Assembly: GCA_017527415.1 (NCBI GenBank)
Contig: JAFXQA010000004.1
Coordinates: 1 to 55,422 of the forward strand
DNA from: Bacteroidales bacterium
Lineage (GTDB): Bacteria > Bacteroidota > Bacteroidia > Bacteroidales > UBA932
DNA length: 55,422 nt
Reading direction: 5' to 3'
This document shows positions 35,900 through 44,456 of this stretch, one piece after another. The notes under the pieces were generated by a model that was not told where the DNA came from, made no database searches, and was given only the letters and a program-made list of their open reading frames with translations. Numbering within the stretch: the first letter of the stretch is position 1; every line of letters starts with the position of its first letter. The translations under genes and the position numbers were made by a program.

Positions 35900-35907
35900 C
35901 AAAGATA
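35900..35907 (-). promoter_or_regulatory. -7 element of the ftsX operon promoter
   Basis: TATCTTTG on the minus strand, 18 bp before the ftsX ATG. The -33 box is weak (TTCG at 35925-35928). It forms a divergent pair with the element at 35938-35945. Confidence 0.5.
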
Positions 35908-35937
35908 GTGAATTATGGTTATTTCGAAAAATTTTCG

Positions 35938-35945
35938 TACCTTTG
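35938..35945 (+). promoter_or_regulatory. -7 element of the starch-synthase-like / DUF4270 transcript
   Basis: TACCTTTG, 21 bp before the ATG at 35967, matches the Bacteroidota -7 consensus. Confidence 0.5.
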
Positions 35946-35966
35946 TTAAAATCGATTGTTATCGGT

Positions 35967-36785
35967 ATGGCTGAAACGATGAAAAAAATCCTGTTCGTCA
36001 ACTCGGAGATATTTCCCTATCTCCCGGAGAGCGAAATTGCCACTGTAGGCCGCTATCTGCCTCAGGGCATTCAGGAGCGCAAGAAGGAGATCCGTTCCTT
36101 CATGCCTCGTTTCGGCTGCATAAACGAGCGCAAGAACCAGCTGCACGAAGTCATCCGGCTTTCCGGCATCAACATCGTAATCGGCGACGTAGACCATCCG
36201 CTGGTAATCAAAGTCGCTTCCATCCCCTCCGCACGCATACAGGTGTACTTCATCGACAATGAAGATTATTTCCGCCGCAAGGCCGTGTATGCCGATGCCG
36301 AAGGGCGTTTCTTCTCCGACAACGACGAGCGCGCCATCTTCTTTGCCAAAGGTGTGCTGGAAACGGTGAAGAAACTCCGCTGGGCTCCGGACATCATCCA
36401 CTGCCAGGGATGGATATCCCATCTGGTGCCCGTATATCTCAAGAAAGTGTTCCGGGACGATCCCATTTTCTCTTCCAGCAAAGTGGTTCTCTCCCTCTAC
36501 GACGATATCCCCGCCGTTTCCTTCCCTGACGATTTCGCTGCCAAGGCGATAACCGGCAGCCTGCGTCCGGAGGACCTCCCCATATCGGAGAAGGCGGATG
36601 GCATAAAACTTGCTGAAACGGCAGCCAGGTATTCGGACGGTATAATCCTCGCCTCCCCGAACCTGGACCAGAACCTGGTAAAGTACTGCAAGGCCCTCAA
36701 GGTCCCGGTGCTGCCATACAGGGAAGGGAGCGTTGCAGACGGTAGTTATATCGACGATTACAACGCCCTTTATGACAAGTTGTAG
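35967..36785 (+). CDS. Starch/glycogen synthase N-terminal-domain protein
   Basis: The 272-residue product corresponds to the N-terminal GT-B half of glycogen/starch synthases: KKILFVNSEIFPYLPESEIA, DEDYFRRK-like IDNEDYFRRKAVY, FFAKGVLETVKKLRWAPDII and HCQGWISHLVPVYLKKVF. Full GlgA proteins are about 470-500 residues; the C-terminal nucleotide-sugar-binding half is missing and the frame ends normally. Short versions like this are common in Bacteroidota next to DUF4270 genes, so it is probably a stable separate protein whose activity is uncertain. A longer upstream in-frame extension exists but would cross the promoter and overlap ftsX. Confidence 0.82.
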   Translation: MAETMKKILFVNSEIFPYLPESEIATVGRYLPQGIQERKKEIRSFMPRFGCINERKNQLHEVIRLSGINIVIGDVDHPLVIKVASIPSARIQVYFIDNEDYFRRKAVYADAEGRFFSDNDERAIFFAKGVLETVKKLRWAPDIIHCQGWISHLVPVYLKKVFRDDPIFSSSKVVLSLYDDIPAVSFPDDFAAKAITGSLRPEDLPISEKADGIKLAETAARYSDGIILASPNLDQNLVKYCKALKVPVLPYREGSVADGSYIDDYNALYDKL

Positions 36786-36788
36786 AAG

Positions 36789-38420
36789 ATGAAAACCCGT
36801 TGGATCTTTGCCGCTGCAGCCACATTGCTCTGCTGCATCGGATGTGTAGGAGTAGATAACGAACTTGGCGGGAGCATGCTGCCCGTCAACCATACATATA
36901 AAGTAGTCACACCCGCCCCCGTGGAAATCCCGGTCCAGATGAAGCTTTCCGACAGCCTGTCGGCATATTCATCCAACCGCATCACGATAGGCTCCATCCG
37001 GAACGACGAAGAATTCGGGCTGAGCACACGCAGCAGCTGCGTTACTCTGGTGCCCATGTATTCCGGTTCCCTCGACCTCGGCACGAATCCGGTTTTCAAG
37101 AGTTTTCACTTCTCAGCAATCGCGGACTCGAGTTCTGTCTGCGACCTCAACCAGACAGATATTCTCCAGAGCGTGTACGTGTACGAACTGGATGCACCGC
37201 TCGATGCGGACTACCGCACATATTGCAGCAGCCAGCCCTCACACGGCAGCAAGATTGTTACGACCACCATCCCCGTCATAGGCGCGGGAGACTCGCTCAG
37301 TTTCAACTTCACAAAGGAATTCGGGCAGAAGTTCCTCACCGTAACCAAGGAGGAAAGCGAAGATCTGTCCCTTTTCACCAAGCGCTTCCCGGGCATTTAC
37401 ATCACCACGGGTGACCCTGTCGGCCGCGGCGGACGCTTCAACATCTTCCAGCTCCAGCTGGAATATGATACCGACTACGCTTACATGAAGGGCAGCTACG
37501 CAACGCTCCGCTTCAACTCTACATGGAAAAAGGACGGAAAGGACGTGAAGAAGGATTCGCTCCTTTATTTCTATTTTTCCCCGACTGCTTTCTACGACAT
37601 AGACTCCCTTCTCACAAGCGCAACCACCGGCAGTTTCCCCCAATACTGTGCCAACGTGACCGGAGATGCTTCGACAGCCCTTACCGGAGACGCTTCTGAC
37701 TGGATATACATAGAAGGTGGCGGCGGAGTCAAGCCTGTCGTTTCCGCCAAGATGCTGAGAGACAAGGCCGTAGCAGCCATCGCAGCCAACGGGCACGACC
37801 CCCGGAAGGCCATCATAAACAGGGCGACCATTACCATGCATTATGCCGCTCCCGATCCTGATTTCGAGACTATGCACAAGGTGCCGCAGATTCTCAGTCC
37901 GACCTGCAGGATAAAAACTTCCGACACGGACTACACCTACATGGGCTTGACCGATGCTTCGGACAGCAATGAAGACCAGGGAAACATCCACCGCTACAAG
38001 ATGACCTATTCCCCGGATATCACCTACCATCTGCAGAGGCTCCTGGGAGTGGATGACGACAGCAAGTTCGCCGACGGCAGCTACGATATATGGATGCTGG
38101 TCCAGCACAACGATATAGTCACGACCATAACCGCAGGCAACTCCGAGATGAGCGACTATTTCAACTATCTGGCATACCAGAGCATGATGGGCGGCATGTA
38201 CGGAGGATACGGCGGTTACGGATACGGAGGATATGGATACTCCAACTACTACAACTACGCCATGATGGCGCAGATGTACGGGAGTTCCACCACATCCTCC
38301 AAAAAGACTCCCACCCTGGACCGCGACCGCTACTACTATTGCAGGCTCTACGGCCCCGATGCGGCTGATCCCGACCTCAGGCCAAGCTTCAGCTTCACCT
38401 ATTCCATCCCGAACGAATAA
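36789..38420 (+). CDS. DUF4270 domain-containing lipoprotein
   Basis: The 543-residue product has a lipoprotein signal (ATLLCCIGC) followed by the DUF4270 start VDNELGGSMLPVNHTYKV. DUF4270 proteins are predicted outer-membrane-associated lipoproteins of Bacteroidota, usually next to the starch-synthase-like gene as here (3-bp gap). Near the C-terminus (about residues 466-500) there is a Gly/Tyr-rich low-complexity segment (MYGGYGGYGYGGYGYSNYY) not expected in the family core. Function unknown. Confidence 0.87.
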   Translation: MKTRWIFAAAATLLCCIGCVGVDNELGGSMLPVNHTYKVVTPAPVEIPVQMKLSDSLSAYSSNRITIGSIRNDEEFGLSTRSSCVTLVPMYSGSLDLGTNPVFKSFHFSAIADSSSVCDLNQTDILQSVYVYELDAPLDADYRTYCSSQPSHGSKIVTTTIPVIGAGDSLSFNFTKEFGQKFLTVTKEESEDLSLFTKRFPGIYITTGDPVGRGGRFNIFQLQLEYDTDYAYMKGSYATLRFNSTWKKDGKDVKKDSLLYFYFSPTAFYDIDSLLTSATTGSFPQYCANVTGDASTALTGDASDWIYIEGGGGVKPVVSAKMLRDKAVAAIAANGHDPRKAIINRATITMHYAAPDPDFETMHKVPQILSPTCRIKTSDTDYTYMGLTDASDSNEDQGNIHRYKMTYSPDITYHLQRLLGVDDDSKFADGSYDIWMLVQHNDIVTTITAGNSEMSDYFNYLAYQSMMGGMYGGYGGYGYGGYGYSNYYNYAMMAQMYGSSTTSSKKTPTLDRDRYYYCRLYGPDAADPDLRPSFSFTYSIPNE

Positions 38421-38430
38421 TCTTTCCAAT

Positions 38431-38973
38431 ATGAAGAAATACCTCATCCTGGCTGCCACGGTCGTCCTGGCCCTGACCGCCTGCGGGGGCAAGAAGGCCT
38501 CCGCCAACAAAGACAATGGCCCGGTGCAGACCAAGGCCTCCCTTGTCGCCAGCACCGACGAAGGCGCAATGTTTACCGATTTCGAAGCTGTTCAGCCAGA
38601 CGGCAGCGTTGCCAAGCTCTCCGACTACGTGGGCAAGGGCAAGTATATCCTCGTGGATTTCTGGGCCAGCTGGTGCGGCCCATGCAAGCGCGAGATTCCC
38701 AACATCAAGGCTGCTTATGATAAATATAAAGGGGACAAGTTCGACGTGCTCAGCGTGGCTGTCTGGGACAAGCCCGAAGACACCGCAAAGGCGGCAGCCG
38801 AACACGGCGTAGTCTGGAACCAGATCGTGAACGCCGGACAGGTTCCCACCGACATCTATGGTATCGAGGGCATTCCCCATCTGATTCTTTTCGGCCCGGA
38901 CGGCACGATAGTGAAGAGGGGCGACGCCCTTCGCGGACCCGGGCTTGGAGAGGTGCTGAGCAGGATCCTGTAA
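38431..38973 (+). CDS. TlpA-like thioredoxin-fold lipoprotein
   Basis: The 180-residue product has a lipoprotein signal (LAATVVLALTAC) and a TlpA/ResA-type thioredoxin domain with the redox motif DFWASWCGPCKREIPNI and the cis-proline segment GIEGIPHLILFGPDG. Probably a periplasm-facing thiol-disulfide oxidoreductase in oxidative folding, haem delivery or cytochrome maturation. Ten bp after the DUF4270 gene and followed by a strong terminator. An in-frame upstream extension is rejected because it would remove the signal from the N-terminus. Confidence 0.9.
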   Translation: MKKYLILAATVVLALTACGGKKASANKDNGPVQTKASLVASTDEGAMFTDFEAVQPDGSVAKLSDYVGKGKYILVDFWASWCGPCKREIPNIKAAYDKYKGDKFDVLSVAVWDKPEDTAKAAAEHGVVWNQIVNAGQVPTDIYGIEGIPHLILFGPDGTIVKRGDALRGPGLGEVLSRIL

Positions 38974-38977
38974 ACGA

Positions 38978-39007
38978 AAAAGAGCTGGCCAGACGGTCAG
39001 CTCTTTT
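38978..39007. terminator. Bidirectional intrinsic terminator between thioredoxin and acpP genes
   Basis: AAAAGAGCTGGCC pairs with GGTCAGCTCTTTT around a 4-nt loop (12 of 13 Watson-Crick, one G-T). U-tracts occur on both strands, serving the convergent genes on either side. Confidence 0.88.
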
Positions 39008-39024
39008 AGTTTTCTGCTTGCAGA

Positions 39025-39276
39025 TTATTCGGTAACACCGAGTTTCTCTGCCACCTTTGCGATGGCGTCTGCAACAGTGGAGATGGTGCTGGTTTCCTCA
39101 TCGGGAATCTTTACACCGAACTCTTTCTCAAACTCCATAAGGAGCTCTACAGTATCAAGGGAGTCTGCACCAAGATCGTTGGTGAAGTTTGCAGTCTCAG
39201 TAACCTCGGAGGGCTCTACGCCGAGCTTGTCGACGATGATGGCCTTCACTTTCTTTACGATTTCTTCGTTGGTCAT
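39025..39276 (-). CDS. acpP: Acyl carrier protein
   Basis: 83 residues with the phosphopantetheine attachment site [15 protein letters not shown] (Ser near residue 38). Carries acyl chains in fatty acid and lipid A synthesis. Typical length and charge. It is monocistronic here, with a near-perfect promoter upstream and a terminator downstream, not next to fabF as in many bacteria. Confidence 0.96.
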   Translation of the reverse strand: MTNEEIVKKVKAIIVDKLGVEPSEVTETANFTNDLGADSLDTVELLMEFEKEFGVKIPDEETSTISTVADAIAKVAEKLGVTE

Positions 39277-39327
39277 AATCGGGTTATTTAGATTTATTAT
39301 TAGTACATTCTATTTTAAAAGCGACTA

Positions 39328-39358
39328 CAAAGTTACTAATATTTTTCAATCTTGCAAA
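39328..39358 (-). promoter_or_regulatory. Promoter of acpP
   Basis: On the minus strand TTTG (39355-39358), a 19-bp spacer and TAACTTTG (39328-39335): a full match to the Bacteroidota primary-sigma consensus. It overlaps the 3' end of pnuC. Confidence 0.85.
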
Positions 39359-40083
39359 ACCTCCTCTTTCTCGCTGAGTTTCAGCCAGATACGTATGGCA
39401 TTAAGGCCGTTCAGGAAATAGAAGCTGTACTTTATAAGCTGCACTACCGTGTAGCTGGAACCCTCTCCGGAGCCGAGCACGATAATCCACAGGATGATGG
39501 ACGTAATGTTCACCAGCGTCCACAGATACCACTGGTCGAGATAGGCCATCGCCATGAGCACCAGAGCCACTATGTTGGCCGTGGTAACGGCGCTGTCGAA
39601 GGCCATCTTGGCCCACACGATATTACCCTGGTAACGGGCTATCAGCCAGGCAAGGGCAAGCACGGCAGCATATACCGCTGCGAACAGCACCGCAACGTTT
39701 ATCCACCCTCTTGCCGGAAGCCGGCGAGCCTGCACAGCCTTCTTGGCGGTCGCCCCGCGGCGCCGCCACTGGTAGAAGCCGATAAACTCCATCGGCAGGA
39801 AATACAGCACGTGGAGGCCCAGCGTCATGGGCACATTCTGGTCCAGAAGCGTATAGGAATAAATCAGCACATCCACCAGGCCGAAAACGAAGGTAAGGAT
39901 GTTTCCGTTGGCGGATAGCACCACGCTGATCACTCCCATGACAGCCCCCACTGCGGAGAGTATGGTCAGGGCCACCCTTGCATCGGGTTTCTGCAGGTTG
40001 AGGATGCACGCTATGGTCACGCACACTATCATTCCCGTGAGCAGGACCGCGTTGAAAACCTTATTGAATGTCTTTTCGTTCAT
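39346..40083 (-). CDS. pnuC: PnuC-family nicotinamide riboside transporter
   Basis: The 245-residue membrane protein has about seven hydrophobic segments. PnuC-type motifs: GNILTFVFGLVDVLIYSYTL, GFYQWRRRG and DQWYLWTLVNITSIILWI, the last carrying the conserved Trp and Asn residues that line the substrate channel. PnuC facilitates uptake of nicotinamide riboside for NAD synthesis; PnuT/PnuX relatives carry thiamine or riboflavin, and substrate cannot be fixed by eye. The ATG at 40083 is preferred to one 11 codons upstream, because it leaves a -7 element upstream. Confidence 0.85.
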   Translation of the reverse strand: MNEKTFNKVFNAVLLTGMIVCVTIACILNLQKPDARVALTILSAVGAVMGVISVVLSANGNILTFVFGLVDVLIYSYTLLDQNVPMTLGLHVLYFLPMEFIGFYQWRRRGATAKKAVQARRLPARGWINVAVLFAAVYAAVLALAWLIARYQGNIVWAKMAFDSAVTTANIVALVLMAMAYLDQWYLWTLVNITSIILWIIVLGSGEGSSYTVVQLIKYSFYFLNGLNAIRIWLKLSEKEEVLQD

Positions 40084-40104
40084 AATCCAGCCTGATAAGG
40101 ACTG

Positions 40105-40112
40105 CAAATATA
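40105..40112 (-). promoter_or_regulatory. -7 element of pnuC promoter
   Basis: TATATTTG on the minus strand, 21 bp before the pnuC ATG. No clear -33 TTTG. It lies between the gene and the cluster of three hairpins. Confidence 0.5.
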
Positions 40113-40149
40113 ACACTAAAACTCCGGTTGTTTGCCTTTTGTTTGCGCG

Positions 40150-40288
40150 ACCTGTAGAGATTTTGCCCGTTTTTCTCTACAGGTAGGCTCAAAAATGGCT
40201 GACCCGTCGAGGTTTTGCCGGGTTTTCTCTACGGGTAGGGGGTAAAAAGGGGGTACCTGTAGAGAAAATGCGGTTTTTCTCTACAGGT
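40150..40288. repeat. Cluster of three related hairpin-forming repeats between uvrC and pnuC
   Basis: Three inverted repeats lie in succession. Unit 1: arms 40150-40160 and 40174-40184 (ACCTGTAGAGA, perfect). Unit 2: arms 40202-40211 and 40227-40236 (ACCCGTCGAG, 9 of 10). Unit 3: arms 40255-40265 and 40278-40288 (ACCTGTAGAGA, perfect). The loops share a T-rich/GCC core. Unit 2 differs in both arms at matching positions, mostly keeping the pairing. They fill the uvrC-pnuC gap. Unit 3 sits 2 bp after the uvrC stop and could act as a weak terminator. Confidence 0.75.
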
Positions 40289-40290
40289 GG

Positions 40291-42081
40291 CTATTGATTC
40301 AGGGTTTCCAGTATTCTGGCGGCCAGGGCCGGGCCGACGAAGGAGGCCAAATCTTCCGGATCCGCCGCAGCGATGCGGGCAACGGAACCGTAGTGCAGCA
40401 GCAGGCGCTCCTCGGTGACCTTTCCGACTCCCTTTATGGAACTCAGCGCGGATTGTATGGCCGCCTTGCTGCGGAGATTTCGGTGGAAGGTGATGCCGAA
40501 GCGGTGAGCCTCATCGCGGATATGCTGCAAGACTTTCAGAGCCTGGGAGTTGCGGTCGATAAAAAGCGGATAGGGATCCCCCACGCGTATAACCTCTTCC
40601 AGCCTCTTGGCGAGGCCTACCACGGTCAGTTTGTCGGTAAGTCCCAGTTCAGACAGCGCCTGCCATGCAAACTCCAGCTGTCCTTTTCCGCCATCTATCA
40701 CTACCAGTTGCGGCAGGTCATCCGGAGCCTCGGCCAGTAGTCGCGAATAGCGACGGTTCACCACTTCCTTCATCGAGGCATAGTCATTAGCGCCCACCAC
40801 GGTCTTTATCTTAAACTTTCGATAGTCCTTTTTTGAGGGCACCCCGTTACGGAAGACGACACAGCTCGCCACCGGATTGGTGCCCTGGATGTTGGAGTTG
40901 TCGAAGCACTCCATATGCACGGGCAAATCCTTCATCCCCAGCGCCTTGCGCAGATCTTCCAAAACACTGCGCCGGTACTCGTCGGGGTCGGTATGCTCGC
41001 GTTGTTTGAGGGTGTTGAAGTGATATTCGCGAGCATTCTTGGCGGAGAGTTCCAGCAGCGAGAGCTTATCTCCCTTTACCGGAACGGTGTACTTGATGTC
41101 CGGCATCTGCACATCCGGCAGGAAGGGAACTACAATCTCGCGGGAGAGCCCGCCGAACTTGCTGTCTATCTCTGCGATGAACTCGCTGAGCACCGCCGCC
41201 TGCTCCTCCTCGATGTTCATCCGGAAGCCCAGGTTGAGGCTCTGGACAATGGCCCCGCCGCGCAGGCGTAGGAAGGATCCGAAGGCATCCGGACCATCGA
41301 AAACCAGGGCGAACACATCAGCTTCCAGGTCGCGCACCGAAGTTACTATGCTGCGGGCATAGTGCTTCTGGAGTGCGTCTATGCGGTCTTTCCATAGCTG
41401 GGCCTGCTCGAAATCGAGGGCATCCGCCGCGGCGCGCATCCGTGTTTCGTACTCCTTCGTAATGGCCCCGACACCGCCCTGAAGGAAGGTGGTTATTTCC
41501 TCTATCCATGAACCATATTCTTCGGTGGAGACAGCGCCTACGCAGCAGCCTTTGCAGCGTCCGATATGGAACTCCAGGCAGGGACGTATCTTCTTCCGGA
41601 TAATGGTGTCGGCGTCAATCTTGTGCCGGCAGTTGCGCAGCGGATAGTTCTTTTCGAAGAATTCCAGCAGGTAGCGGGCATGCATCACCGTGCTGTACGG
41701 CCCGAAGTAGCGCGAACCGTTCTTCTCCACCCGCCGCGTGAGGTACACCCGCGGATAGGGCTCGGCAGTGACGCAAATCCAGGGATAGGTCTTGGAATCC
41801 TTCAGGAGGATATTATAGCGGGGTTTGTAATGCTTGATAAGGTTGTTCTCCAGCAACAGGGCATCAGCCTCGGAACCCACTACACTGTACTGAACGTCGG
41901 CAATCTTGCTGACCAGGATCCGGGTTTTGGTGTTGAGCCTTTCCGGCGGCACGAAGTATTGCGCCACCCGCTTATGGAGATCCTTGGCCTTACCCACATA
42001 AATCACCTCACCGTCGGCATTGTAATAACGATACACGCCGGGGCTGTGTGGCAGAAGACTTATTTTGGAACGGACATCCAT
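40291..42081 (-). CDS. uvrC: Excinuclease ABC subunit C
   Basis: The 596-residue product makes the two incisions in nucleotide excision repair. Domains: GIY-YIG nuclease (SPGVYRYYNADGEVIYVGKA, residues 12-31), a UVR motif (about 200-235, DALDFEQAQLWKDRIDALQK), the RNase H-like nuclease (ECFDNSNIQGTNPVASCVVF, VIDGGKGQLEFAW) and C-terminal HhH repeats (SIKGVGKVTEERLLLHYGSV). The ATG at 42081 is the start; a longer reading would run antisense-frame through rpsC. It follows the rpsC terminator by about 20 bp. Confidence 0.97.
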   Translation of the reverse strand: MDVRSKISLLPHSPGVYRYYNADGEVIYVGKAKDLHKRVAQYFVPPERLNTKTRILVSKIADVQYSVVGSEADALLLENNLIKHYKPRYNILLKDSKTYPWICVTAEPYPRVYLTRRVEKNGSRYFGPYSTVMHARYLLEFFEKNYPLRNCRHKIDADTIIRKKIRPCLEFHIGRCKGCCVGAVSTEEYGSWIEEITTFLQGGVGAITKEYETRMRAAADALDFEQAQLWKDRIDALQKHYARSIVTSVRDLEADVFALVFDGPDAFGSFLRLRGGAIVQSLNLGFRMNIEEEQAAVLSEFIAEIDSKFGGLSREIVVPFLPDVQMPDIKYTVPVKGDKLSLLELSAKNAREYHFNTLKQREHTDPDEYRRSVLEDLRKALGMKDLPVHMECFDNSNIQGTNPVASCVVFRNGVPSKKDYRKFKIKTVVGANDYASMKEVVNRRYSRLLAEAPDDLPQLVVIDGGKGQLEFAWQALSELGLTDKLTVVGLAKRLEEVIRVGDPYPLFIDRNSQALKVLQHIRDEAHRFGITFHRNLRSKAAIQSALSSIKGVGKVTEERLLLHYGSVARIAAADPEDLASFVGPALAARILETLNQ

Positions 42082-42098
42082 ACGGACACAAAGATAAT

Positions 42099-42131
42099 AA
42101 AAAAGACCCGACGCATATGCATCGGGTCTTT
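42099..42131 (-). terminator. Intrinsic terminator after rpsC, ending the upstream half of the ribosomal cluster
   Basis: On the minus strand AAAGACCCGATGCAT pairs with ATGCGTCGGGTCTTT (14 of 15) and is followed by further T residues. It lies 17 bp after the rpsC stop and ahead of uvrC. A strong terminator at this point is not expected in a continuous S10-spc operon. Confidence 0.9.
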
Positions 42132-42148
42132 CGTTATGAACTCGGGAA

Positions 42149-42907
42149 TTACTTCGCATCCCTGCGTCCACCGCGACGGTCTCCGTCGCGACGTCCGCCA
42201 CGGCGCTCGCCACGGCCGTTTCCACTGCGCTGGCCTGCGGCCTGTGCATTGGCGGCTGCGAGAGCGGCGGGAGTAAGATCCTGCCTGCCGTACTTCTCTC
42301 CGTTGCAGATCCAGACCTTGATACCCATGGTACCCATCTGGGTGCGTGCAACTGCAAGAGCGTAGTCGATGTCTGCACGGAAAGTGTGCAGAGGGGTACG
42401 ACCCTCTTTGAACATCTCGCTGCGGGCGATTTCAGCTCCGCCTACACGGCCTGCGATCTGGACCTTGATACCCTCGGCACCAACGCGCATTGCATTGGCG
42501 ATGGCCATCTTGATGGCGCGCCTGTAGGATACACGGCCCTCGATCTGACGGGCGATGGAGTCGGAAACGATACGGGCATCGACCTCGGGGCGCTTCACCT
42601 CGTAGATGTTGATCTGCACCTCTTTGCTGGTGACTTTCTTAAGCTCTTCCTTGAGTTTGTCGACCTCGGTGCCTCCCTTGCCGATGATGAAACCGGGACG
42701 GGCTGCATAGATGGTGACAGTAATGAGCTTGAGGGTACGCTCGATGACGATCCTGCTGAGGCCTGCCTTTGCAAGACGGTTGCCCAGATACTTGCGGATT
42801 TCGAAGTCCTCTGCGATCTTCTCTGCGTAGTTGCCACCACACCAGTTGGAATCCCAACCGCGGGTGATACCGATTCTGTTGCTGATAGGATTAGTTTTCT
42901 GTCCCAT
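42149..42907 (-). CDS. rpsC: 30S ribosomal protein S3 with RG-rich tail
   Basis: 252 residues. KH domain ([20 protein letters not shown]) and C-terminal domain ([20 protein letters not shown]) are normal; S3 lines the mRNA entry tunnel. The tail after about residue 205 is unusual: an Ala-rich segment, then Arg/Gly/Asp-rich repeats ([19 protein letters not shown]). It is the last gene before the operon break and a terminator follows it. Confidence 0.97.
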   Translation of the reverse strand: MGQKTNPISNRIGITRGWDSNWCGGNYAEKIAEDFEIRKYLGNRLAKAGLSRIVIERTLKLITVTIYAARPGFIIGKGGTEVDKLKEELKKVTSKEVQINIYEVKRPEVDARIVSDSIARQIEGRVSYRRAIKMAIANAMRVGAEGIKVQIAGRVGGAEIARSEMFKEGRTPLHTFRADIDYALAVARTQMGTMGIKVWICNGEKYGRQDLTPAALAAANAQAAGQRSGNGRGERRGGRRDGDRRGGRRDAK

Positions 42908-42909
42908 AA

Positions 42910-43326
42910 TTATTTCTCCTCCTGAGCTTTTTTGACATCAAGAACCACGGTAACATGGTTGGAACGCTTGCGGATGCGACCGGCACGGCCCTGAGGGCAG
43001 GGGCGGATGCGCTTGAGCGTGCGTCCTTCGTCAACCATAATGGTCTTTACATAAACATTACCGTTGTCAAGCTCCTTGGCCTGATCCGGATTCTTGGCCT
43101 CCCAGTTGGCGACTGCGCTGCGGAGAAGCTTCTCGAGCCTGATGCTGGCTTCCCTCTTGGAGAAGTGAAGCAGATCGATGGCACGGTTCACCTCGATACC
43201 GCGGACGGTGTCGGCCACAAGACGCATCTTGCGGGGAGAAGTAGGAACATCATTCAATTTGGCGACTGCGGTGGCTTTCTTAGCTTCCTTGAGCTTTTCG
43301 GCCATAAGGTGTTTACGATTTCCCAT
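42910..43326 (-). CDS. rplV: 50S ribosomal protein L22
   Basis: 138 residues. [20 protein letters not shown] and [20 protein letters not shown] are diagnostic; the beta-hairpin reaches into the exit tunnel. An extra N-terminal segment of about 20 residues precedes the core; an internal ATG eight codons in is an alternative start. Two bp before rpsC. Confidence 0.97.
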   Translation of the reverse strand: MGNRKHLMAEKLKEAKKATAVAKLNDVPTSPRKMRLVADTVRGIEVNRAIDLLHFSKREASIRLEKLLRSAVANWEAKNPDQAKELDNGNVYVKTIMVDEGRTLKRIRPCPQGRAGRIRKRSNHVTVVLDVKKAQEEK

Positions 43327-43328
43327 AA

Positions 43329-43598
43329 TTACTTATTGTTACCGGAGTGACCCTTGAATGTACGAGTAGGTGCGAACTCACCGAGTTTGTGTCCCACCAT
43401 CTGTTCAGTGACGTAAACAGGGATGAACTTGTTTCCGTTGTGAACGGCGATAGTATGGCCGATGAAGTCCGGGGAGATCATGCTGGCGCGGGACCAGGTC
43501 TTGACCACCTCTTTCTTTTTGCTGCCATCATTCATGGCAAGTATCCTCTTTTCGAGGGCTTCCTGAATGTATGGACCTTTTCTTAATGAACGACTCAT
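43329..43598 (-). CDS. rpsS: 30S ribosomal protein S19
   Basis: 89 residues. [18 protein letters not shown] at the start and [20 protein letters not shown], then TRTFKGHSG, at the end are diagnostic. It is 19 bp after rplB. Confidence 0.98.
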   Translation of the reverse strand: MSRSLRKGPYIQEALEKRILAMNDGSKKKEVVKTWSRASMISPDFIGHTIAVHNGNKFIPVYVTEQMVGHKLGEFAPTRTFKGHSGNNK

Positions 43599-43617
43599 AT
43601 TCTCTAAGTTTTACCTG

Positions 43618-44442
43618 TTACTTCTTTCTTCTTTCAATGATGAACTTGTTGGACACGGCCTTCGGGTTGCGGGTCTTGTAGCCCTTTGCAGGCAGACCCT
43701 TACGAGAACGGGGATGTCCACCGGATGCACGGCCTTCACCACCTCCCATAGGGTGATCGTGAGGGTTCATGACAACACCGCGGTTGTGAGGGCGCTTGCC
43801 CATCCAGCGGCGGCGTCCGGCCTTGCCGTGGCTCTCCAGGTTGTGATCCGTGTTGGAAACGGTTCCGACCGTTGCACGGCAGGAAACGAGCACCATGCGG
43901 GTCTCACCCGAAGGCAGGCGGAGGATAGCGTGGTTGCCTTCGCGGGCAGCGAGCTGTGCGGATGCACCGGCGGAGCGGGCCATTGCGGCGCCCTGACCGG
44001 GACGGAGCTCGATGTTGTGCACGAGGGTACCTACAGGAATCTCGGAGAGAGGAAGGCAGTTACCGACCTCGGGGGCGATGCCGCTTCCCGATGCGATTAC
44101 CTGACCGACCTTGATGCCGTCCGGAGCGATGATGTATTTCTTGACTCCGTCTTCGTACTCTACGAGAGCGATGCGTGCGCTGCGGTTAGGATCGTATTCG
44201 ATGGTCTTGACCGTTGCGGTGCACTCGTCCTTGGTACGGAAGAAGTCGATGACGCGGTACATTCTCTTGTGACCGCCACCGATGTAGCGAACTGTCATCT
44301 GGCCCGTATTGTTACGGCCACCAGTGCTCTTAAGGGGTTCAAGAAGGGCCTTGCAAGGCTTCTTGGTAGTGATCTCAGCATAGGTGCTGATGACCTTGTT
44401 CCTCTGACCGGGAGTTACCGGTTTGAATTTTCTTACTGCCAT
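43618..44442 (-). CDS. rplB: 50S ribosomal protein L2
   Basis: 274 residues; near the peptidyl transferase centre and needed for subunit association. Diagnostic: [33 protein letters not shown] [20 protein letters not shown], and [20 protein letters not shown] containing the conserved His. Normal length. Confidence 0.98.
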   Translation of the reverse strand: MAVRKFKPVTPGQRNKVISTYAEITTKKPCKALLEPLKSTGGRNNTGQMTVRYIGGGHKRMYRVIDFFRTKDECTATVKTIEYDPNRSARIALVEYEDGVKKYIIAPDGIKVGQVIASGSGIAPEVGNCLPLSEIPVGTLVHNIELRPGQGAAMARSAGASAQLAAREGNHAILRLPSGETRMVLVSCRATVGTVSNTDHNLESHGKAGRRRWMGKRPHNRGVVMNPHDHPMGGGEGRASGGHPRSRKGLPAKGYKTRNPKAVSNKFIIERRKK

Positions 44443-44456
44443 GATTCTTTCCCTCC

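Noticed and set aside
35289..35966. N-terminal extension of the starch-synthase-like gene
   Set aside because: It runs antisense through ftsX and over both divergent promoters; the family starts at KKILFVNSEIFPYL just after 35967.
40150..40288. CRISPR array
   Set aside because: Only three units, each a hairpin, with very short and related intervals and no cas genes. The repeats are palindromic elements, not spacer-separated direct repeats.
40084..40290. NAD- or TPP-type riboswitch upstream of pnuC
   Set aside because: No conserved riboswitch core such as CTGAGA was seen; the visible structure is explained by the three inverted repeats.
42082..42378. N-terminal extension of UvrC by 99 codons
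   Set aside because: The extension overlaps rpsC in another frame and crosses the rpsC terminator; the GIY-YIG domain begins right after the ATG at 42081.
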